In this document: piece after piece, positions 18,038 to 27,939 of the stretch | How positions within the stretch are numbered: position 1 is the stretch's first letter | Layout of the letters: each line of letters opens with the position of its first letter | From: JAVJSD01 sp040219575 | Lineage (GTDB): Bacteria > Planctomycetota > Planctomycetia > Pirellulales > Pirellulaceae | DNA length: 64,000 nucleotides | NCBI GenBank assembly: GCA_040219575.1 | Contig: JAVJSD010000071.1 | Coordinates: 103,746 to 167,745, forward strand | Direction: 5' to 3' | Position numbers and translations under genes: made by a program | The notes under the pieces: model-generated | What the model saw: the letters and a program-made list of their open reading frames with translations, nothing else | Database searches by the model: none | What the model was told of the DNA's origin: nothing

Positions 18038-18456
18038 GAGAATTCTCCAGCGAGTGAGGGGCGAGGCCGGCGCGGGATGCAAGCGACGGGGAAGGTGCGA
18101 AGTGCGCTAGTCAAGTAGCATGGGCCCCTGGCGCCCCTGGCCCGTGTGTTTTGCAGCGCGAACGCAATAGGCAGCTGGGGGGAGGGCGATCACGGTCGAG
18201 AAAATGGAACGCCGATTCACGGCCGAGGGCGGCCATGCTACGAACTTGCCGGTTGCGGTCATCGCCCACCTATCGTTCAAAGTGGCGCCCTACTCGAATT
18301 GGGCCATTCTAGTTGGGATTTCGTGGCGGGGGACTCAAAAGAAAGCGTCTTTGTCGGAGGCGACCACCGCGCGTTGAGGTCGCCGCGGCGGTGGCGTATT
18401 GTAGAGGCTTGTCGATCCACCCGCTCCCGCAGCTTTCGCGCCCAGGAACTCCCGTC
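18038..18456. other. Gene-free divergent intergenic region
   Basis: About 420 bases. It contains an imperfect palindrome at about 18116-18150 (GTAGCATGGGCCCC...GGCCCGTGTG) and otherwise nothing I can assign. It should hold the promoter for the TIM-barrel gene at 18457. Confidence 0.4.
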
Positions 18457-19473
18457 ATGACCAAGTCCCGCAAAGAATTCTCGCACGACACCCCCTCGCG
18501 CTTCCTCAGCCGCCGTAACGTGCTCAAGTCGGCCGCGGGCGCGCTGGTCGGCGCCGCCGCGCTGGCGGCCGGCGACGCGCTTTCGGCCAAGGACAAGGAG
18601 GCCGGGGAGAAGGCGACCGAGGAGAAAACCGCCAAGAAGGAAAAGCTGGCCAAGAAGCCCGGCAAGGCGAAGAAGGCCGTCGCCAATGGCAATATCCACC
18701 AGTCCGTCGTGCAGTGGTGTTTCGGCGAGCACTGGAGCGTCGAGGAGACGATCGCCATCGCGGCGCAACTCGGCTGCGGCAGCGTCGAGTTGATCGCCCC
18801 CAAGTACTTCCCGGTGCTCAAGGAGCACGGCCTTCAGTGCGCCATCGGCTCGATCGACATGGGGCCCGATCCGCCGTTCGTCAAGGGATTCAACAATCCC
18901 AAGTACCGCGAGCAGGTGCTGGCGGCGACGCGCGACTCGATCGACGCCTGCGCCGAGCATGGCTTCAAACGGGTGATCTGCTTCACCGGCATGCGGGAGG
19001 ACATCCCCGACGACGTCGGCGCGAAGAACTGCGTGGAGGGCTTCAAGCAGATCGTGGGCTACGCCGAGAAGAAGGGGATCACGCTCTGCCTGGAGATGCT
19101 CAACACGCGCGACGACTCGCACCCCATGAAGGGGCATCCCGGCTACCAGGGCGACCACACCGACTACTGCGTCGACATCATCAAACAGGTCGGTTCGCCG
19201 AATCTCAAGTTGCTGTTCGACATCTACCACGTGCAGATCATGGACGGCGACGTGATCCGCCGCATCCGCCAGAATAAGGAATACCTCGGCCACATCCACA
19301 CCGCCGGCAATCCCGGCCGGGCCGAGTTGGACGACACGCAGGAGATCAACTATCCGCCCATCATGCGGGCTCTGCTGGAGGTTGGCTACGACGGCTACGT
19401 GGGCCAGGAGTTCATCCCCACCCGCGACCCGCTGGAGGGCCTCACGGAGGCGGTCAAGCTGTGCGACGTGTAG
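18457..19473 (+). CDS. Tat-exported sugar-phosphate isomerase/epimerase (hydroxypyruvate isomerase-like)
   Basis: A 338-residue protein. The N-terminus carries a twin-arginine signal (FLSRRNVLKSAAGALVGAAA), then a Lys/Glu/Ala-rich linker (about 45-75), then an AP-endonuclease-2 TIM barrel. The barrel metal ligands are consistent with E in LCLEMLN, D in LLFDIYHVQIMDGD, H in GHIHTAGNPGR and E in YVGQEFIP. This is the hydroxypyruvate-isomerase (Hyi) branch; the Tat leader suggests a periplasmic role in sugar metabolism, common among planctomycete paralogues. Start: ATG at 18457, where the Tat motif follows within 20 residues; an upstream start would bury it. Confidence 0.88.
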   Translation: MTKSRKEFSHDTPSRFLSRRNVLKSAAGALVGAAALAAGDALSAKDKEAGEKATEEKTAKKEKLAKKPGKAKKAVANGNIHQSVVQWCFGEHWSVEETIAIAAQLGCGSVELIAPKYFPVLKEHGLQCAIGSIDMGPDPPFVKGFNNPKYREQVLAATRDSIDACAEHGFKRVICFTGMREDIPDDVGAKNCVEGFKQIVGYAEKKGITLCLEMLNTRDDSHPMKGHPGYQGDHTDYCVDIIKQVGSPNLKLLFDIYHVQIMDGDVIRRIRQNKEYLGHIHTAGNPGRAELDDTQEINYPPIMRALLEVGYDGYVGQEFIPTRDPLEGLTEAVKLCDV

Positions 19474-20119
19474 AGCGCCCCCGGCCGCTGAGTGCGGCCA
19501 AATGATCGTCGCCGATGCTGCCAGCATCAGTTATCGGCAAGAGAGTTTGCGTGCCATGCTCTCACCGCGAAGCGGAGTGAGCATGCCGTCTTGCGTGACC
19601 GCCGGCAAGCTCACTCGCCTGCTGCGTGAGAGCATGGCGCCCATCGTTAAAGGTTTCGTCGATTTCCGTAGCCGACGCTGGCAGCGTCGGCCACGGACGC
19701 GCATCGCCTCCTCCGACTGGGGGTGCAACCGGGCCCGGCGTCGGCATCTCCTGATGCGGTTTTCCGCCCCACGCTATCCTCGGTTCGCTGCGTTCCCCTC
19801 GCATCACCTCCCACGCCGAGGCCGGCGTCGCCTGTTCGACTGCGCTCGTCCGCATCAAACGCCGCAACCACAAAACCGTTGTAAGGGTTTGCCTGGACGG
19901 GATTTCGTGCAAGAATAATAGGTGGAAAACGCTTTACGGAGCGTAGGTTGAAGTGGTATCCTCATCGCGTTGACAGCACCGAGGCGGCCGGGATGGCTGC
20001 AGCGGTGCGCATTGCCGGGTCCCAGGTAACGGAAACCAAGGTAACAACCCCGGTACGTATTTCCTCTCTCGATCGTTCCATCGAGCCCGACTTGTGCGGC
20101 GGTTTGCGCCGGCCGAGGC
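19474..20119. other. Palindrome-rich gene-free interval
   Basis: About 645 bases. It holds several hairpins: GATGCTGCCAGCATC (19514-19528), a CATGCTCTCAC/GTGAGCATG pair around 19555-19585, and GCCGACGCTGGCAGCGTCGG (19671-19690; perfect nine-base arms). The first may act as a terminator for the isomerase gene. The promoter of the kinase gene must lie at the right, but no convincing pair is visible. Confidence 0.55.
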
Positions 20120-21817
20120 ATGGCTAAGCCCAACGTCAAAAATTTCGTCGATCTGCTCAGACGCAGCAGCCTGGTCGATGACGACCAACTCGACGCCGCC
20201 CTCGAGCGGTGCAGGGAGCAGCACTCGGGCGTCCTGCCCGACGACGTCGATGCGGTCGCCGACTTCCTGGTCGATGCGAATCTGATTACGCGCTGGCACT
20301 GCGAAAAGCTGTTCGACGGCAAGTACAAGGGCTTCTTTCTCAACAAGTACAAGCTGCTGCGGCACGTCGGCTCGGGCGGCATGAGCAGCGTTTACCTCGC
20401 CGAACACCGGCTGATGCACCAGTTGCGGGCGATCAAGGTGCTGCCGAAGCAACGGGTCAGCGAATCGTCGTACCTGGCGCGATTCCACCTGGAGGCCAAG
20501 GCGACGGCGTCGCTCGATCACCGCAACATCGTGCGGGCCTACGACGTCGACAACGTTGGGGACACGCACTTCTTGGTAATGGAATACGTCGAGGGGCAGG
20601 ATATTCAGGCCATCGTCAAGCAGCAGGGGCCGCTGCCCTTCGAGACAGCCGCGGAGTACATGCGTCAGGCGGCGGACGGCCTGCAGCACGCGCACGAGGC
20701 GAATCTGATTCATCGCGACGTGAAACCGGCCAATCTGCTGGTCGACCGGTCGGGCGTGGTCAAGATCCTGGATCTGGGGCTGGCGCTCTTTTCCAAGGAC
20801 GAGAACACGTCGCTGACGGTGGCCCACAACGAGAACGTGCTGGGCACCGCCGACTACCTGGCCCCCGAGCAGGCGCTGAACAGCCACAACGTCGACTGCC
20901 GGGCGGACATTTACGGCTTGGGTTGCACGATGTATTTCGCGCTCACGGGTCGGCCTCCGTTCAACGAGGGGACGCTGGCCCAGCGGATCGCCATGCACCA
21001 GACCCAGATGCCGCCGGACATTCGCGAACTGCGCGAGGATTGCCCGGCGGAACTGGTCGAAATCTGCTTCCACATGCTGCAAAAGAAGGCGGAAGACCGT
21101 TACTCGAGTTGTCGCGAAGTGGCCGACGTCCTGGCCGATTGGCTGATCAGCCAGGGACACGAGGTGACGGAGACGACGCTCAAGAGCGATTCGTCGATCA
21201 AAATGTCGGCCGCCGCGGCGGCCAGGCAAGGCAAGTCGTCGAAGGCCGCCGCTCGTAAGGAAGGTTCGGATCCGCGAATTCTGCGAGGCACGACGACCGC
21301 GGTTGCGGCGCCCTATTCTCCCCAGGCGCCGGTTGTGCCGCTGCGCCGCGACGATACGGTGTCGGACCGCAGCAGCAACGACACCGCCAAGGGGATCGAC
21401 GGGCCGACGCAGGAAAGCGACGTCAACAAGCGAAAGCAGCCGCCGCTTCGCATGGCGCAGCGAATCGATGAGGCGCCCCCTCCCCGTGTGAACGACAGCG
21501 GTACGGTCGACCTGGGCATCGAGGTCTTCGCGACCGGCGGCAGCAGCAAGAAGGGGCCGGTCTCCAACACGATTCTCCAGGAACGCCTGATTCGCAAACG
21601 TTCCAGTATGCCTCCGCTGGTGTGGGTCATTGGCGGGGCGGTGGTGGGCGTGATCGTGCTGGGCGTGTTGCTCCTCTCGCTGATCTCATTGCTTAGCGGC
21701 GGCGGTGGTGAGGAAACACCCCAATGGCGCGACACCAGCGGCATCGCGCGTGATGCCGAATTCGTCGTCGTCCGTCCGCGACCGCTCAGTGAGATTGAGC
21801 GCACGCCGTTGGTCTGA
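20120..21817 (+). CDS. Membrane-anchored Ser/Thr protein kinase
   Basis: A 565-residue Hanks-type kinase. Residues 1-75 form the helical N-terminal extension common in planctomycete kinases (FVDLLRRSSLV...LITRWHCEKLFDGKYKGF). The kinase domain has GSGGMSSVY (84-92), AIKVL with K106, HRDVKPANLL (198-207), DLG (218-220; DFG variant) and APE (248-250), so it should be active. After a long Ser/Lys/Pro-rich linker (about 340-490) a single transmembrane helix (about 497-525) is followed by a 39-residue periplasmic tail, so the kinase is cytoplasmic with a short outside sensor at most. No partner phosphatase is near. Targets unknown. Confidence 0.93.
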   Translation: MAKPNVKNFVDLLRRSSLVDDDQLDAALERCREQHSGVLPDDVDAVADFLVDANLITRWHCEKLFDGKYKGFFLNKYKLLRHVGSGGMSSVYLAEHRLMHQLRAIKVLPKQRVSESSYLARFHLEAKATASLDHRNIVRAYDVDNVGDTHFLVMEYVEGQDIQAIVKQQGPLPFETAAEYMRQAADGLQHAHEANLIHRDVKPANLLVDRSGVVKILDLGLALFSKDENTSLTVAHNENVLGTADYLAPEQALNSHNVDCRADIYGLGCTMYFALTGRPPFNEGTLAQRIAMHQTQMPPDIRELREDCPAELVEICFHMLQKKAEDRYSSCREVADVLADWLISQGHEVTETTLKSDSSIKMSAAAAARQGKSSKAAARKEGSDPRILRGTTTAVAAPYSPQAPVVPLRRDDTVSDRSSNDTAKGIDGPTQESDVNKRKQPPLRMAQRIDEAPPPRVNDSGTVDLGIEVFATGGSSKKGPVSNTILQERLIRKRSSMPPLVWVIGGAVVGVIVLGVLLLSLISLLSGGGGEETPQWRDTSGIARDAEFVVVRPRPLSEIERTPLV

Positions 21818-22291
21818 TGTTCCGCGGCGCTTCCATTTGTAGGCGCGTGCTTCGCTGGGAAACGCTGCCTGCGACGCAAACGAATGTGTGCGCGACAAGG
21901 TCGGGCGTCATCTCGCGGCGAATCGCAAACACGCGTCGGCACTCGTCGCGGAATGCGAAAACAGGGCTTCATGGGCGCTCTTGAGAGGCCGGCAGGCGGC
22001 GCTTTCGCCCGTCGCCGCCCGCCCCAGACTTCTTACAATGTCACTTCGCCGGCGCTGGACGAATCGACGTAAAGTGTTTCTGTGTATATATTTATCCTGT
22101 TCACTTGAAAGTGTACCTCGCCTGTTCCTAGGATGAACATGGTCAGCGAGGGTGGTCTACGGCGACTTTTGGCCCTCGCCCGAATTGAGAATGCGTTACC
22201 GCCTGACAAGCGGCAGGGAATCGCCTGGCGAAGGCAAGGAGCAGCCAACGAAGCTTATCGGGCGCGACGTGATACACGCACAGGTGACGAA
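21818..22291. other. Gene-free interval before HELGH protease gene
   Basis: About 475 bases. The only clear element is a promoter-like pair at 22105-22134. Reading frames through it extend the downstream gene upstream but would overlap the promoter and lack protein-like sequence. Confidence 0.45.
22105..22134 (+). promoter_or_regulatory. Sigma70-like promoter (TTGAAA-N18-TAGGAT)
   Basis: TTGAAA (22105-22110) and TAGGAT (22129-22134) are 18 bases apart, in an AT-rich pocket unusual for this window. It would give a transcript with a leader of about 150 nt before the ATG at 22292. Confidence 0.45.
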
Positions 22292-23014
22292 ATGTCGTTT
22301 CGAATCCCTTCCAGCCCACGAAATCGCGCACCCAGTCACCACAACGCGTCGGTGCTTGCGCGCAGTTCGCGTCGCCGCGCACCCTCCGGAAAAAGATCGC
22401 GCGGCAGCGCCGATCGCGCCGCGGAGCCGTTCTCTCCGCCGGAGGACTGGCATGAACCGGCGGAGAAGGTCTCTGTCGGATATCGCATCATCGTTCAAGA
22501 GCCGGGCGACGGTTACGAACACGTGGTCACGCCCGACGAGATTCGCCAGCGGCTCGATCGGTTGCCCGCCTTCATGACCGAACCGTTGGAAGTGGTGCAG
22601 TTGAGCCGCATGACGCGCAAGAAGCAGCGTTTCCCCTGCTACGGCATGCAATGGGGCACGGCGTTGTACCTCTACCCGCTGGAAACCGGCTTGGTGGAAT
22701 ACTTCACGCGTCCGCCCAAGCCGAACGTGATTACGGAAGCCCGCATGTACGGCGGCCGCTGGAAGCGCGACTCGGCGGCGAACATCTGGCGGCTGATCTG
22801 GACGCCGGAGACGATTCGCGACTTTTATCTGAACAACATCCTGATTCACGAACTGGGGCATCTGCTCGACGAGCGGAACACAAGCTACTTCGACCGCGAG
22901 CGTTACGCCGAGTGGTTCGCCATCGAGCATGGCTACAAAGCCAGTCGTCGCAAGGATTTGGCGAGTCAGGCCGCGAAGAAGGTCGTCCGCCGCCACCACA
23001 GCAAGCAGGCCTGA
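22292..23014 (+). CDS. HELGH metalloprotease-like protein
   Basis: A 240-residue protein. The first 50 residues are Ser/Arg/Pro-rich and probably disordered. The folded part ends with HELGH (186-190), the zinc-binding HExxH of gluzincin/metzincin-type proteases, and E207 in AEWFAIEHGY could be the third ligand. There is no signal peptide, so it is probably cytoplasmic. I chose the ATG at 22292; the frame is open from 22133 but that start would overlap the promoter-like element. The family is unnamed to me; the protease call rests on the motif. Substrate unknown. Confidence 0.72.
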   Translation: MSFRIPSSPRNRAPSHHNASVLARSSRRRAPSGKRSRGSADRAAEPFSPPEDWHEPAEKVSVGYRIIVQEPGDGYEHVVTPDEIRQRLDRLPAFMTEPLEVVQLSRMTRKKQRFPCYGMQWGTALYLYPLETGLVEYFTRPPKPNVITEARMYGGRWKRDSAANIWRLIWTPETIRDFYLNNILIHELGHLLDERNTSYFDRERYAEWFAIEHGYKASRRKDLASQAAKKVVRRHHSKQA

Positions 23015-23181
23015 TTGCTGGCAGGACGGATGTCGGCGTCCGCCTTACAAAGTGGGGCGACCGTCTCGCCGGGGCGGATGTCGGCAATACTCTTTCACCT
23101 CGAGTACGATGAGTACTTTCGAAGGTTGTGCGCGTTACACCCGCGTGGGGTGTTTTCGCGCCATCTGGACGTGCGATCGTT

Positions 23182-23187
23182 TATAAT
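23182..23187 (+). promoter_or_regulatory. -10 element (TATAAT) before di-haem gene
   Basis: Consensus TATAAT, 93 bases before the ATG at 23281. No good -35 at the normal distance. Confidence 0.35.
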
Positions 23188-23280
23188 CTCCGCACGGAAT
23201 CGATGCGGCTGCCGAATTCTGGCCCGCGGGCCCCAAAGCGGCCAGAACCGAAACGAACAAAACAACACGAGGAACCAGAG

Positions 23281-25194
23281 ATGCGGAATTGGCTCAGGGC
23301 GGCGGCCCTCGCGATGTTGGTAAGCGGCGTGCTGACGAGCGGTCAGGCGACGGCGCAGGTGTCCACCGCCCAGAAACGCGAAATCGCGGCGCTCGAAAAC
23401 GCCATCCGCGGTGCCGGACGACTCTACGTCTCCAAGAAATACGCGGAGTCGGGCGAGGCGGTGGCCGAGATCCAGTCACGCCTTGAAAAGCTGTCGGCGG
23501 GCGGCGACGAGCAACTGCTGAAGCAACTCGAAGGATTGCAGAACTCGCTGAAGAAGGCCCACGCCCTGCTGGAGCTCGAAGGCGTCAGCCTGCCGCCGTT
23601 GAAAGAGCTTGCCGCCGGCGGCGAACCCAAGCCGACCACGCCCACCACACCCGGCACGCCGGCGACTCCCACCACGCCGCCCACCGAGGGCATCTTGTTC
23701 GACCAGCACGTGGCTCCCATCCTGCTCGCCCGGTGCGGCAACTGCCACATCCGCCGCTCGAGCGGCATGTTCAGCATGGCCAACTACGCGGAGTTGATGC
23801 GCGGTCCGGCGGCGGGCAAGGTGGTGTTTGCCGGCGACGACAAGGGAAGCCGCATCATTGAAGTCATCGAGGAAGGCGACATGCCGCGCGGCGGCGGGAA
23901 GGTTTCGGCCCAGGAGCTGGCCACGCTCAAGAAGTGGATCGCCGAAGGGGCCAAGTTCACGGGCGACGCCAACGCCGCGCTGGCCACCATCGCTCCCGCC
24001 ACGCCGGGCATGGAAATGGTCCGCCTGGAAGTGAAAAAGGCCACGGGCAAAGAGACCGTCAGCTTCGCTGATGACGTGGCGCCTTTGCTGATCGCCAACT
24101 GCTACGGCTGCCACCTCGACGGCATGCGTCCCAGCGGCCGCTTCGACATGGACTCCTTCGCCCGCATGCTCCGCGGCGGCGACAGCGGCGCTCCGCTCGT
24201 GCCCGGCAAGCCGGCCGACAGCCTGATCGTGCAGAAGCTGAAAGGTACGGCTGGCGGCGATCGGATGCCGGCAGGCGGACGCGATCCGCTGTCGGACGCC
24301 GACATCGCCGTCATCGAAAAGTGGATTCAAGAAGGCGCGTCGTTCGACGGCCCCGATCCCGCCCAGAACATCCGCCAGGTGGCGGCGCTCGCCAAGGCCA
24401 AACGCCTGACGCACGACGAACTGGCCGCCGAACGGGCCGAGCAATCGGCGGAGTACTGGAAGCTGGGAATGCCCGGCATCGACGGCGATTCTCTGGAAAC
24501 CGAGAACTTCCTGCTGATGGGCAACATCGGCGAGGCGAAGCTCGCCGCCTTCGGCAAGCAGGCCGAGGAGGTGCGGGCGAAGCTGGAGCCGGTGCTCCGC
24601 ATTCCCGGCGGACAGCCGCTGATCAAGGGACGCATGACGCTGTATTTCTTCCCGCAGCGGTACGACTACAGCGAATTCGGCAAGATGGTCGAGAAGCGGC
24701 AGCTTCCCACGCCGTGGCGCGGCCATTGGCGGTACAACGTGATCGACGCCTACGGCGCGCTGATTCCGCCCCGCACCGACGAGTACTCCGCCGAGGCGCT
24801 GCTCGCGCAGCAAATCGCCGGGACGTATGTCGGCAGTCTCGAAGGCATGCCGCCGCGGTGGTTCGCCGAGGGCGTGGCCCGCGCGGCCGCGGCCAAGATC
24901 GACGCCGAGGACAAGCGGGTCGTCGAGTGGGACCAGCAGGTCGCCGACCTGGCCGCCTCGCAGAACAAGCCGGAGGATTTCATCACGGGCAAGCTGCCGG
25001 CCGAAAACGCCGACATCCTCAGCTACAGCTACGCCAAATTCCTGATGAGCGACGCCGGCCGCTTCAACCGACTGCTGCAGTCGCTGCGCAACGGCGACGC
25101 CTTCGACAAGGCCTTCAGCGCGAGCTACGGCGGAACGCCGGAGCAAGTCGCCGCCGCCTGGGTCCGCACCGCCGCCTCTGGCCGCCGCCGCTGA
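23281..25194 (+). CDS. Secreted di-haem cytochrome c-like protein with inactive peptidase-like C-terminus
   Basis: A 637-residue protein. Signal peptide (residues 1-25), a helical region (27-110), a Thr/Pro linker (115-136), then two c-type haem motifs: CGNCH (152-156) and CYGCH (274-278), each in a domain of the planctomycete-cytochrome type (repeated L-LKKWIAEGA and VIEKWIQEGA ends). The C-terminal third resembles the peptidase MA fold: WFAEGVAR (527-534) matches the second-ligand helix, and YSYAKFLMSD...AFSASYGGTPEQVAAAW matches the family tail, but the expected HExxH is LLAQQIAGTYV (507-517), so it should be catalytically dead. ATG at 23281 with gagg upstream. Probably periplasmic electron carrier or scaffold. 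Confidence 0.85.
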   Translation: MRNWLRAAALAMLVSGVLTSGQATAQVSTAQKREIAALENAIRGAGRLYVSKKYAESGEAVAEIQSRLEKLSAGGDEQLLKQLEGLQNSLKKAHALLELEGVSLPPLKELAAGGEPKPTTPTTPGTPATPTTPPTEGILFDQHVAPILLARCGNCHIRRSSGMFSMANYAELMRGPAAGKVVFAGDDKGSRIIEVIEEGDMPRGGGKVSAQELATLKKWIAEGAKFTGDANAALATIAPATPGMEMVRLEVKKATGKETVSFADDVAPLLIANCYGCHLDGMRPSGRFDMDSFARMLRGGDSGAPLVPGKPADSLIVQKLKGTAGGDRMPAGGRDPLSDADIAVIEKWIQEGASFDGPDPAQNIRQVAALAKAKRLTHDELAAERAEQSAEYWKLGMPGIDGDSLETENFLLMGNIGEAKLAAFGKQAEEVRAKLEPVLRIPGGQPLIKGRMTLYFFPQRYDYSEFGKMVEKRQLPTPWRGHWRYNVIDAYGALIPPRTDEYSAEALLAQQIAGTYVGSLEGMPPRWFAEGVARAAAAKIDAEDKRVVEWDQQVADLAASQNKPEDFITGKLPAENADILSYSYAKFLMSDAGRFNRLLQSLRNGDAFDKAFSASYGGTPEQVAAAWVRTAASGRRR

Positions 25195-25223
25195 CCTGCC
25201 TGACCTGCGTTAATTCGATTTCC

Positions 25224-25259
25224 CGCGAACACCTCGGCAATCATGCCGAGGTGTTTGCG
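25224..25259 (+). terminator. Strong hairpin terminator after di-haem gene
   Basis: CGCGAACACCTCGGCA pairs with TGCCGAGGTGTTTGCG around an ATCA loop: 16-base arms with one G-T pair. It starts 30 bases after the stop codon. No T-tract follows, so it may rely on the hairpin alone. Confidence 0.75.
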
Positions 25260-25382
25260 TTGGCGCCGTCACCCTGACCGGCTTGGCGTGAGGTTCCCCG
25301 CTGCGTTATTCTGACGGGCTGCGTAATTCTGACGGAACGCGTCGCTGCCCGGCCGCCCACGGATTCACCAAGGAAACCACGG

Positions 25383-27746
25383 ATGAACGTTCGAGCTTTC
25401 GTTGCTGCTGCTCTGCTCTTCACTTTCCTAATCGCCGCCAACGTCGGCTGCCAGCCGAATCAACCGCCTGTGGCGAACAACGACGACTCCGCATCGACGG
25501 ACGAAACCGCGGCCCCCGCCGATGAAGCTGCCGACGGCGACGGAGCCAGCGAGCCTGCCGACAGCGAGTCGCTGCCGGCGGCGCCGGGCTCGCCGATTCG
25601 CGACAACGAAAAACAAGGCGACAAGAAACAAAGCGACGAAAAACAAGGCGACGACAAGCCAAAAGGCGCTGTCGAGCCGGCGCCTCCCGCGGGCGACTCC
25701 AAACAGGGCGGCGAGTCCGCGCCCCCCACCGGCGATTCCCAGCCAAGCGACACCGACAAACCGGACGCCAAAGCGCCGGCCAAGGAGGAGACCGTGTTGA
25801 TTCCGCGTAAGCAGTTGTTCGGAAATCCGGAAAAGGCCCGAGCCCGCATCTCTCCCGACGGGAAGCGGCTGGCGTATCTCAAGCCGGTCGACGGCGTGCT
25901 AAACGTATGGGTGGGCCCGGCCGACGACGTCGACGCCGCCAAGGTGGTCACGCACGACAAGGCGCGCGGTGTTCGCTCGTTCTCCTGGGCCTACACCAGC
26001 AAGCACATCCTCTACACACAGGACAACGACGGCGACGAGGACTTCCACGTCTACTCGGTCAATCTCGACACCGACGAGATCAAGGACCTCACGCCCATCG
26101 AAAAAATCTCCGCTCAGATCGAGGGCGTCAGCGAGCGGTTTCCCGAGGAGATTCTGGTCGGCATCAACGATCGCGGCCAGCGGCAGTTTCACGACATCTA
26201 TCGTGTGAACATCACCAGCGGCGAAAAGACGCTGGTGCAGGAGAACCCCGGCTTCGCCGGCTTCATGACCGACGACGACTTCCGCGTGCGGTTCGCCCTC
26301 ACCTACACGCCCGACGCCGGGCAACTGTTCCTCAAGCCCGATCCCGACGCCGACATGGGCTGGTCGAAGTTCATGGAGATCGGCGCCGCCGACGCGATGA
26401 CGACCGGTCCGGCCGGATTCGACAAGACCGGCGAGAAGCTGTACTTCCTCGACAGCCGCGACCGCAACACGGCCGCCCTGAAGGTGATCGACCTGAAGAC
26501 GGAGGAAGAATCGCTGATCGCCGAGAACGACAAGGCCGACATCTCGGGCGTCATGACGCATCCCACCGAAAAGACGATCGAGGCGGTCACCTTCACCTAC
26601 GCCCGTCGCGAGTGGAAGGTGCTCGACGACGCCGTCGCCGAGGACCTCGAATACCTCAAGACCGTGGCGGACGGCGAAATCCAGATCACCAGCCGCACGC
26701 TCGACGACACCCGCTGGACCGTGGCCTACGTGATGGACGACGGCCCGGTGTTGTTCTACCTCTACGACCGCCAACCGGAGCGGAAAGCCACCTTCCTGTT
26801 CACCAGCCAGCCGGAGCTTGAAGATCTGCCGCTGGTGAAGATGCACCCGGTGATCATCAAATCGCGCGACGGCAAGGAATTGGTCAGCTACCTTTCGCTG
26901 CCGCCGGGGACCGACGCCGACGGCGACGGACGCCCCGCCAAGCCCGTGCCCATGGTGCTGCTGGTGCACGGCGGGCCCTGGGCTCGCGACGGTTGGGGCT
27001 ACGATCCGCAACATCAACTGCTGGCCAACCGCGGCTACGCCGTGCTGGCGGTGAACTACCGCGGTTCGACGGGGCTGGGTAAGGATTTCATCAACGCCGC
27101 CAACAAGCAGTGGGCCGGCAAGATGCACGACGACCTGATCGACGCCGTGAACTGGGCCGTCGAGGAAAAGATCGCCGTCAAGGATAAGATCGCCATCATG
27201 GGCGGCAGCTATGGCGGCTACGCCACGCTGGTCGGACTGACCTTCACGCCCGACGTGTTCGCCTGCGGCGTGGACATTGTCGGTCCCTCGAACCTGCTGA
27301 CGCTGCTGGAGAATCCGCCTCCCTACTGGATGCCGTTCATGCCCGTCATGAAACTACGCGTGGGCGACTGGACGACGGAGGAGGGCCGCGAGTTCCTCAA
27401 GTCGCGTTCGCCGCTGTTCAAGGTCGAGGAGATTCGGCGGCCTCTGCTGATTGGGCAAGGGGCGCAAGATCCGCGCGTGAAACAGGCCGAAGCGGATCAG
27501 ATCGTCGAGGCGATGAACGCCAAGAACATTCCCGTCACGTACATGCTCTATCCCAAGGAAGGGCACGGGTTTGCTCGGCCGGAGAACCGTTTCGCCTTCT
27601 ACGCCGTCGCCGAAGCGTTTCTGGCCGAGAACCTGGGAGGCGACTACGAGCCCATTGGAGAGGCCTTCGAAGGCGCGGAACTGGTCGTCCCCAGCGGCGC
27701 CGACGAGGTGCCCGGCCTCGAGGCCGCACTCGGGAAAAAGCCGTAA
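25383..27746 (+). CDS. S9-family prolyl oligopeptidase-like peptidase, lipoprotein
   Basis: A 787-residue exported peptidase. The N-terminus is a lipoprotein signal (FLIAANVGC, lipobox Cys about residue 23), followed by a disordered acidic linker (about 25-140) with NEKQGDKKQ-like repeats, a beta-propeller (about 145-500) and an alpha/beta hydrolase domain. Triad: S609 in GGSYGGYA, D696 in GAQDPRV, H728 in EGHGFARP; all three are present. S9 enzymes cut short peptides, often after Pro or with acyl-amino N-termini. Expected location: anchored to the outer face of the cytoplasmic membrane or in the periplasm. A strong terminator precedes the gene, so it has its own promoter. Confidence 0.9.
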   Translation: MNVRAFVAAALLFTFLIAANVGCQPNQPPVANNDDSASTDETAAPADEAADGDGASEPADSESLPAAPGSPIRDNEKQGDKKQSDEKQGDDKPKGAVEPAPPAGDSKQGGESAPPTGDSQPSDTDKPDAKAPAKEETVLIPRKQLFGNPEKARARISPDGKRLAYLKPVDGVLNVWVGPADDVDAAKVVTHDKARGVRSFSWAYTSKHILYTQDNDGDEDFHVYSVNLDTDEIKDLTPIEKISAQIEGVSERFPEEILVGINDRGQRQFHDIYRVNITSGEKTLVQENPGFAGFMTDDDFRVRFALTYTPDAGQLFLKPDPDADMGWSKFMEIGAADAMTTGPAGFDKTGEKLYFLDSRDRNTAALKVIDLKTEEESLIAENDKADISGVMTHPTEKTIEAVTFTYARREWKVLDDAVAEDLEYLKTVADGEIQITSRTLDDTRWTVAYVMDDGPVLFYLYDRQPERKATFLFTSQPELEDLPLVKMHPVIIKSRDGKELVSYLSLPPGTDADGDGRPAKPVPMVLLVHGGPWARDGWGYDPQHQLLANRGYAVLAVNYRGSTGLGKDFINAANKQWAGKMHDDLIDAVNWAVEEKIAVKDKIAIMGGSYGGYATLVGLTFTPDVFACGVDIVGPSNLLTLLENPPPYWMPFMPVMKLRVGDWTTEEGREFLKSRSPLFKVEEIRRPLLIGQGAQDPRVKQAEADQIVEAMNAKNIPVTYMLYPKEGHGFARPENRFAFYAVAEAFLAENLGGDYEPIGEAFEGAELVVPSGADEVPGLEAALGKKP

Positions 27747-27939
27747 CATCCGGCGACGGGACATGCTTGTCCGTCGTGCTCCACCGGCCAACTCGGCGTT
27801 CACGTGTTCGACCGATGAGGAGCTCGACGAGGAGATCCGTCGCACAAAGCGCGTCGTTTTCGACTGCACTTTGCGGTGCGTTCTTGCCGACATTTGCATA
27901 GATGGGCACGGGCTCGCCGCAGCCTCGGCCCGAAGCAAC

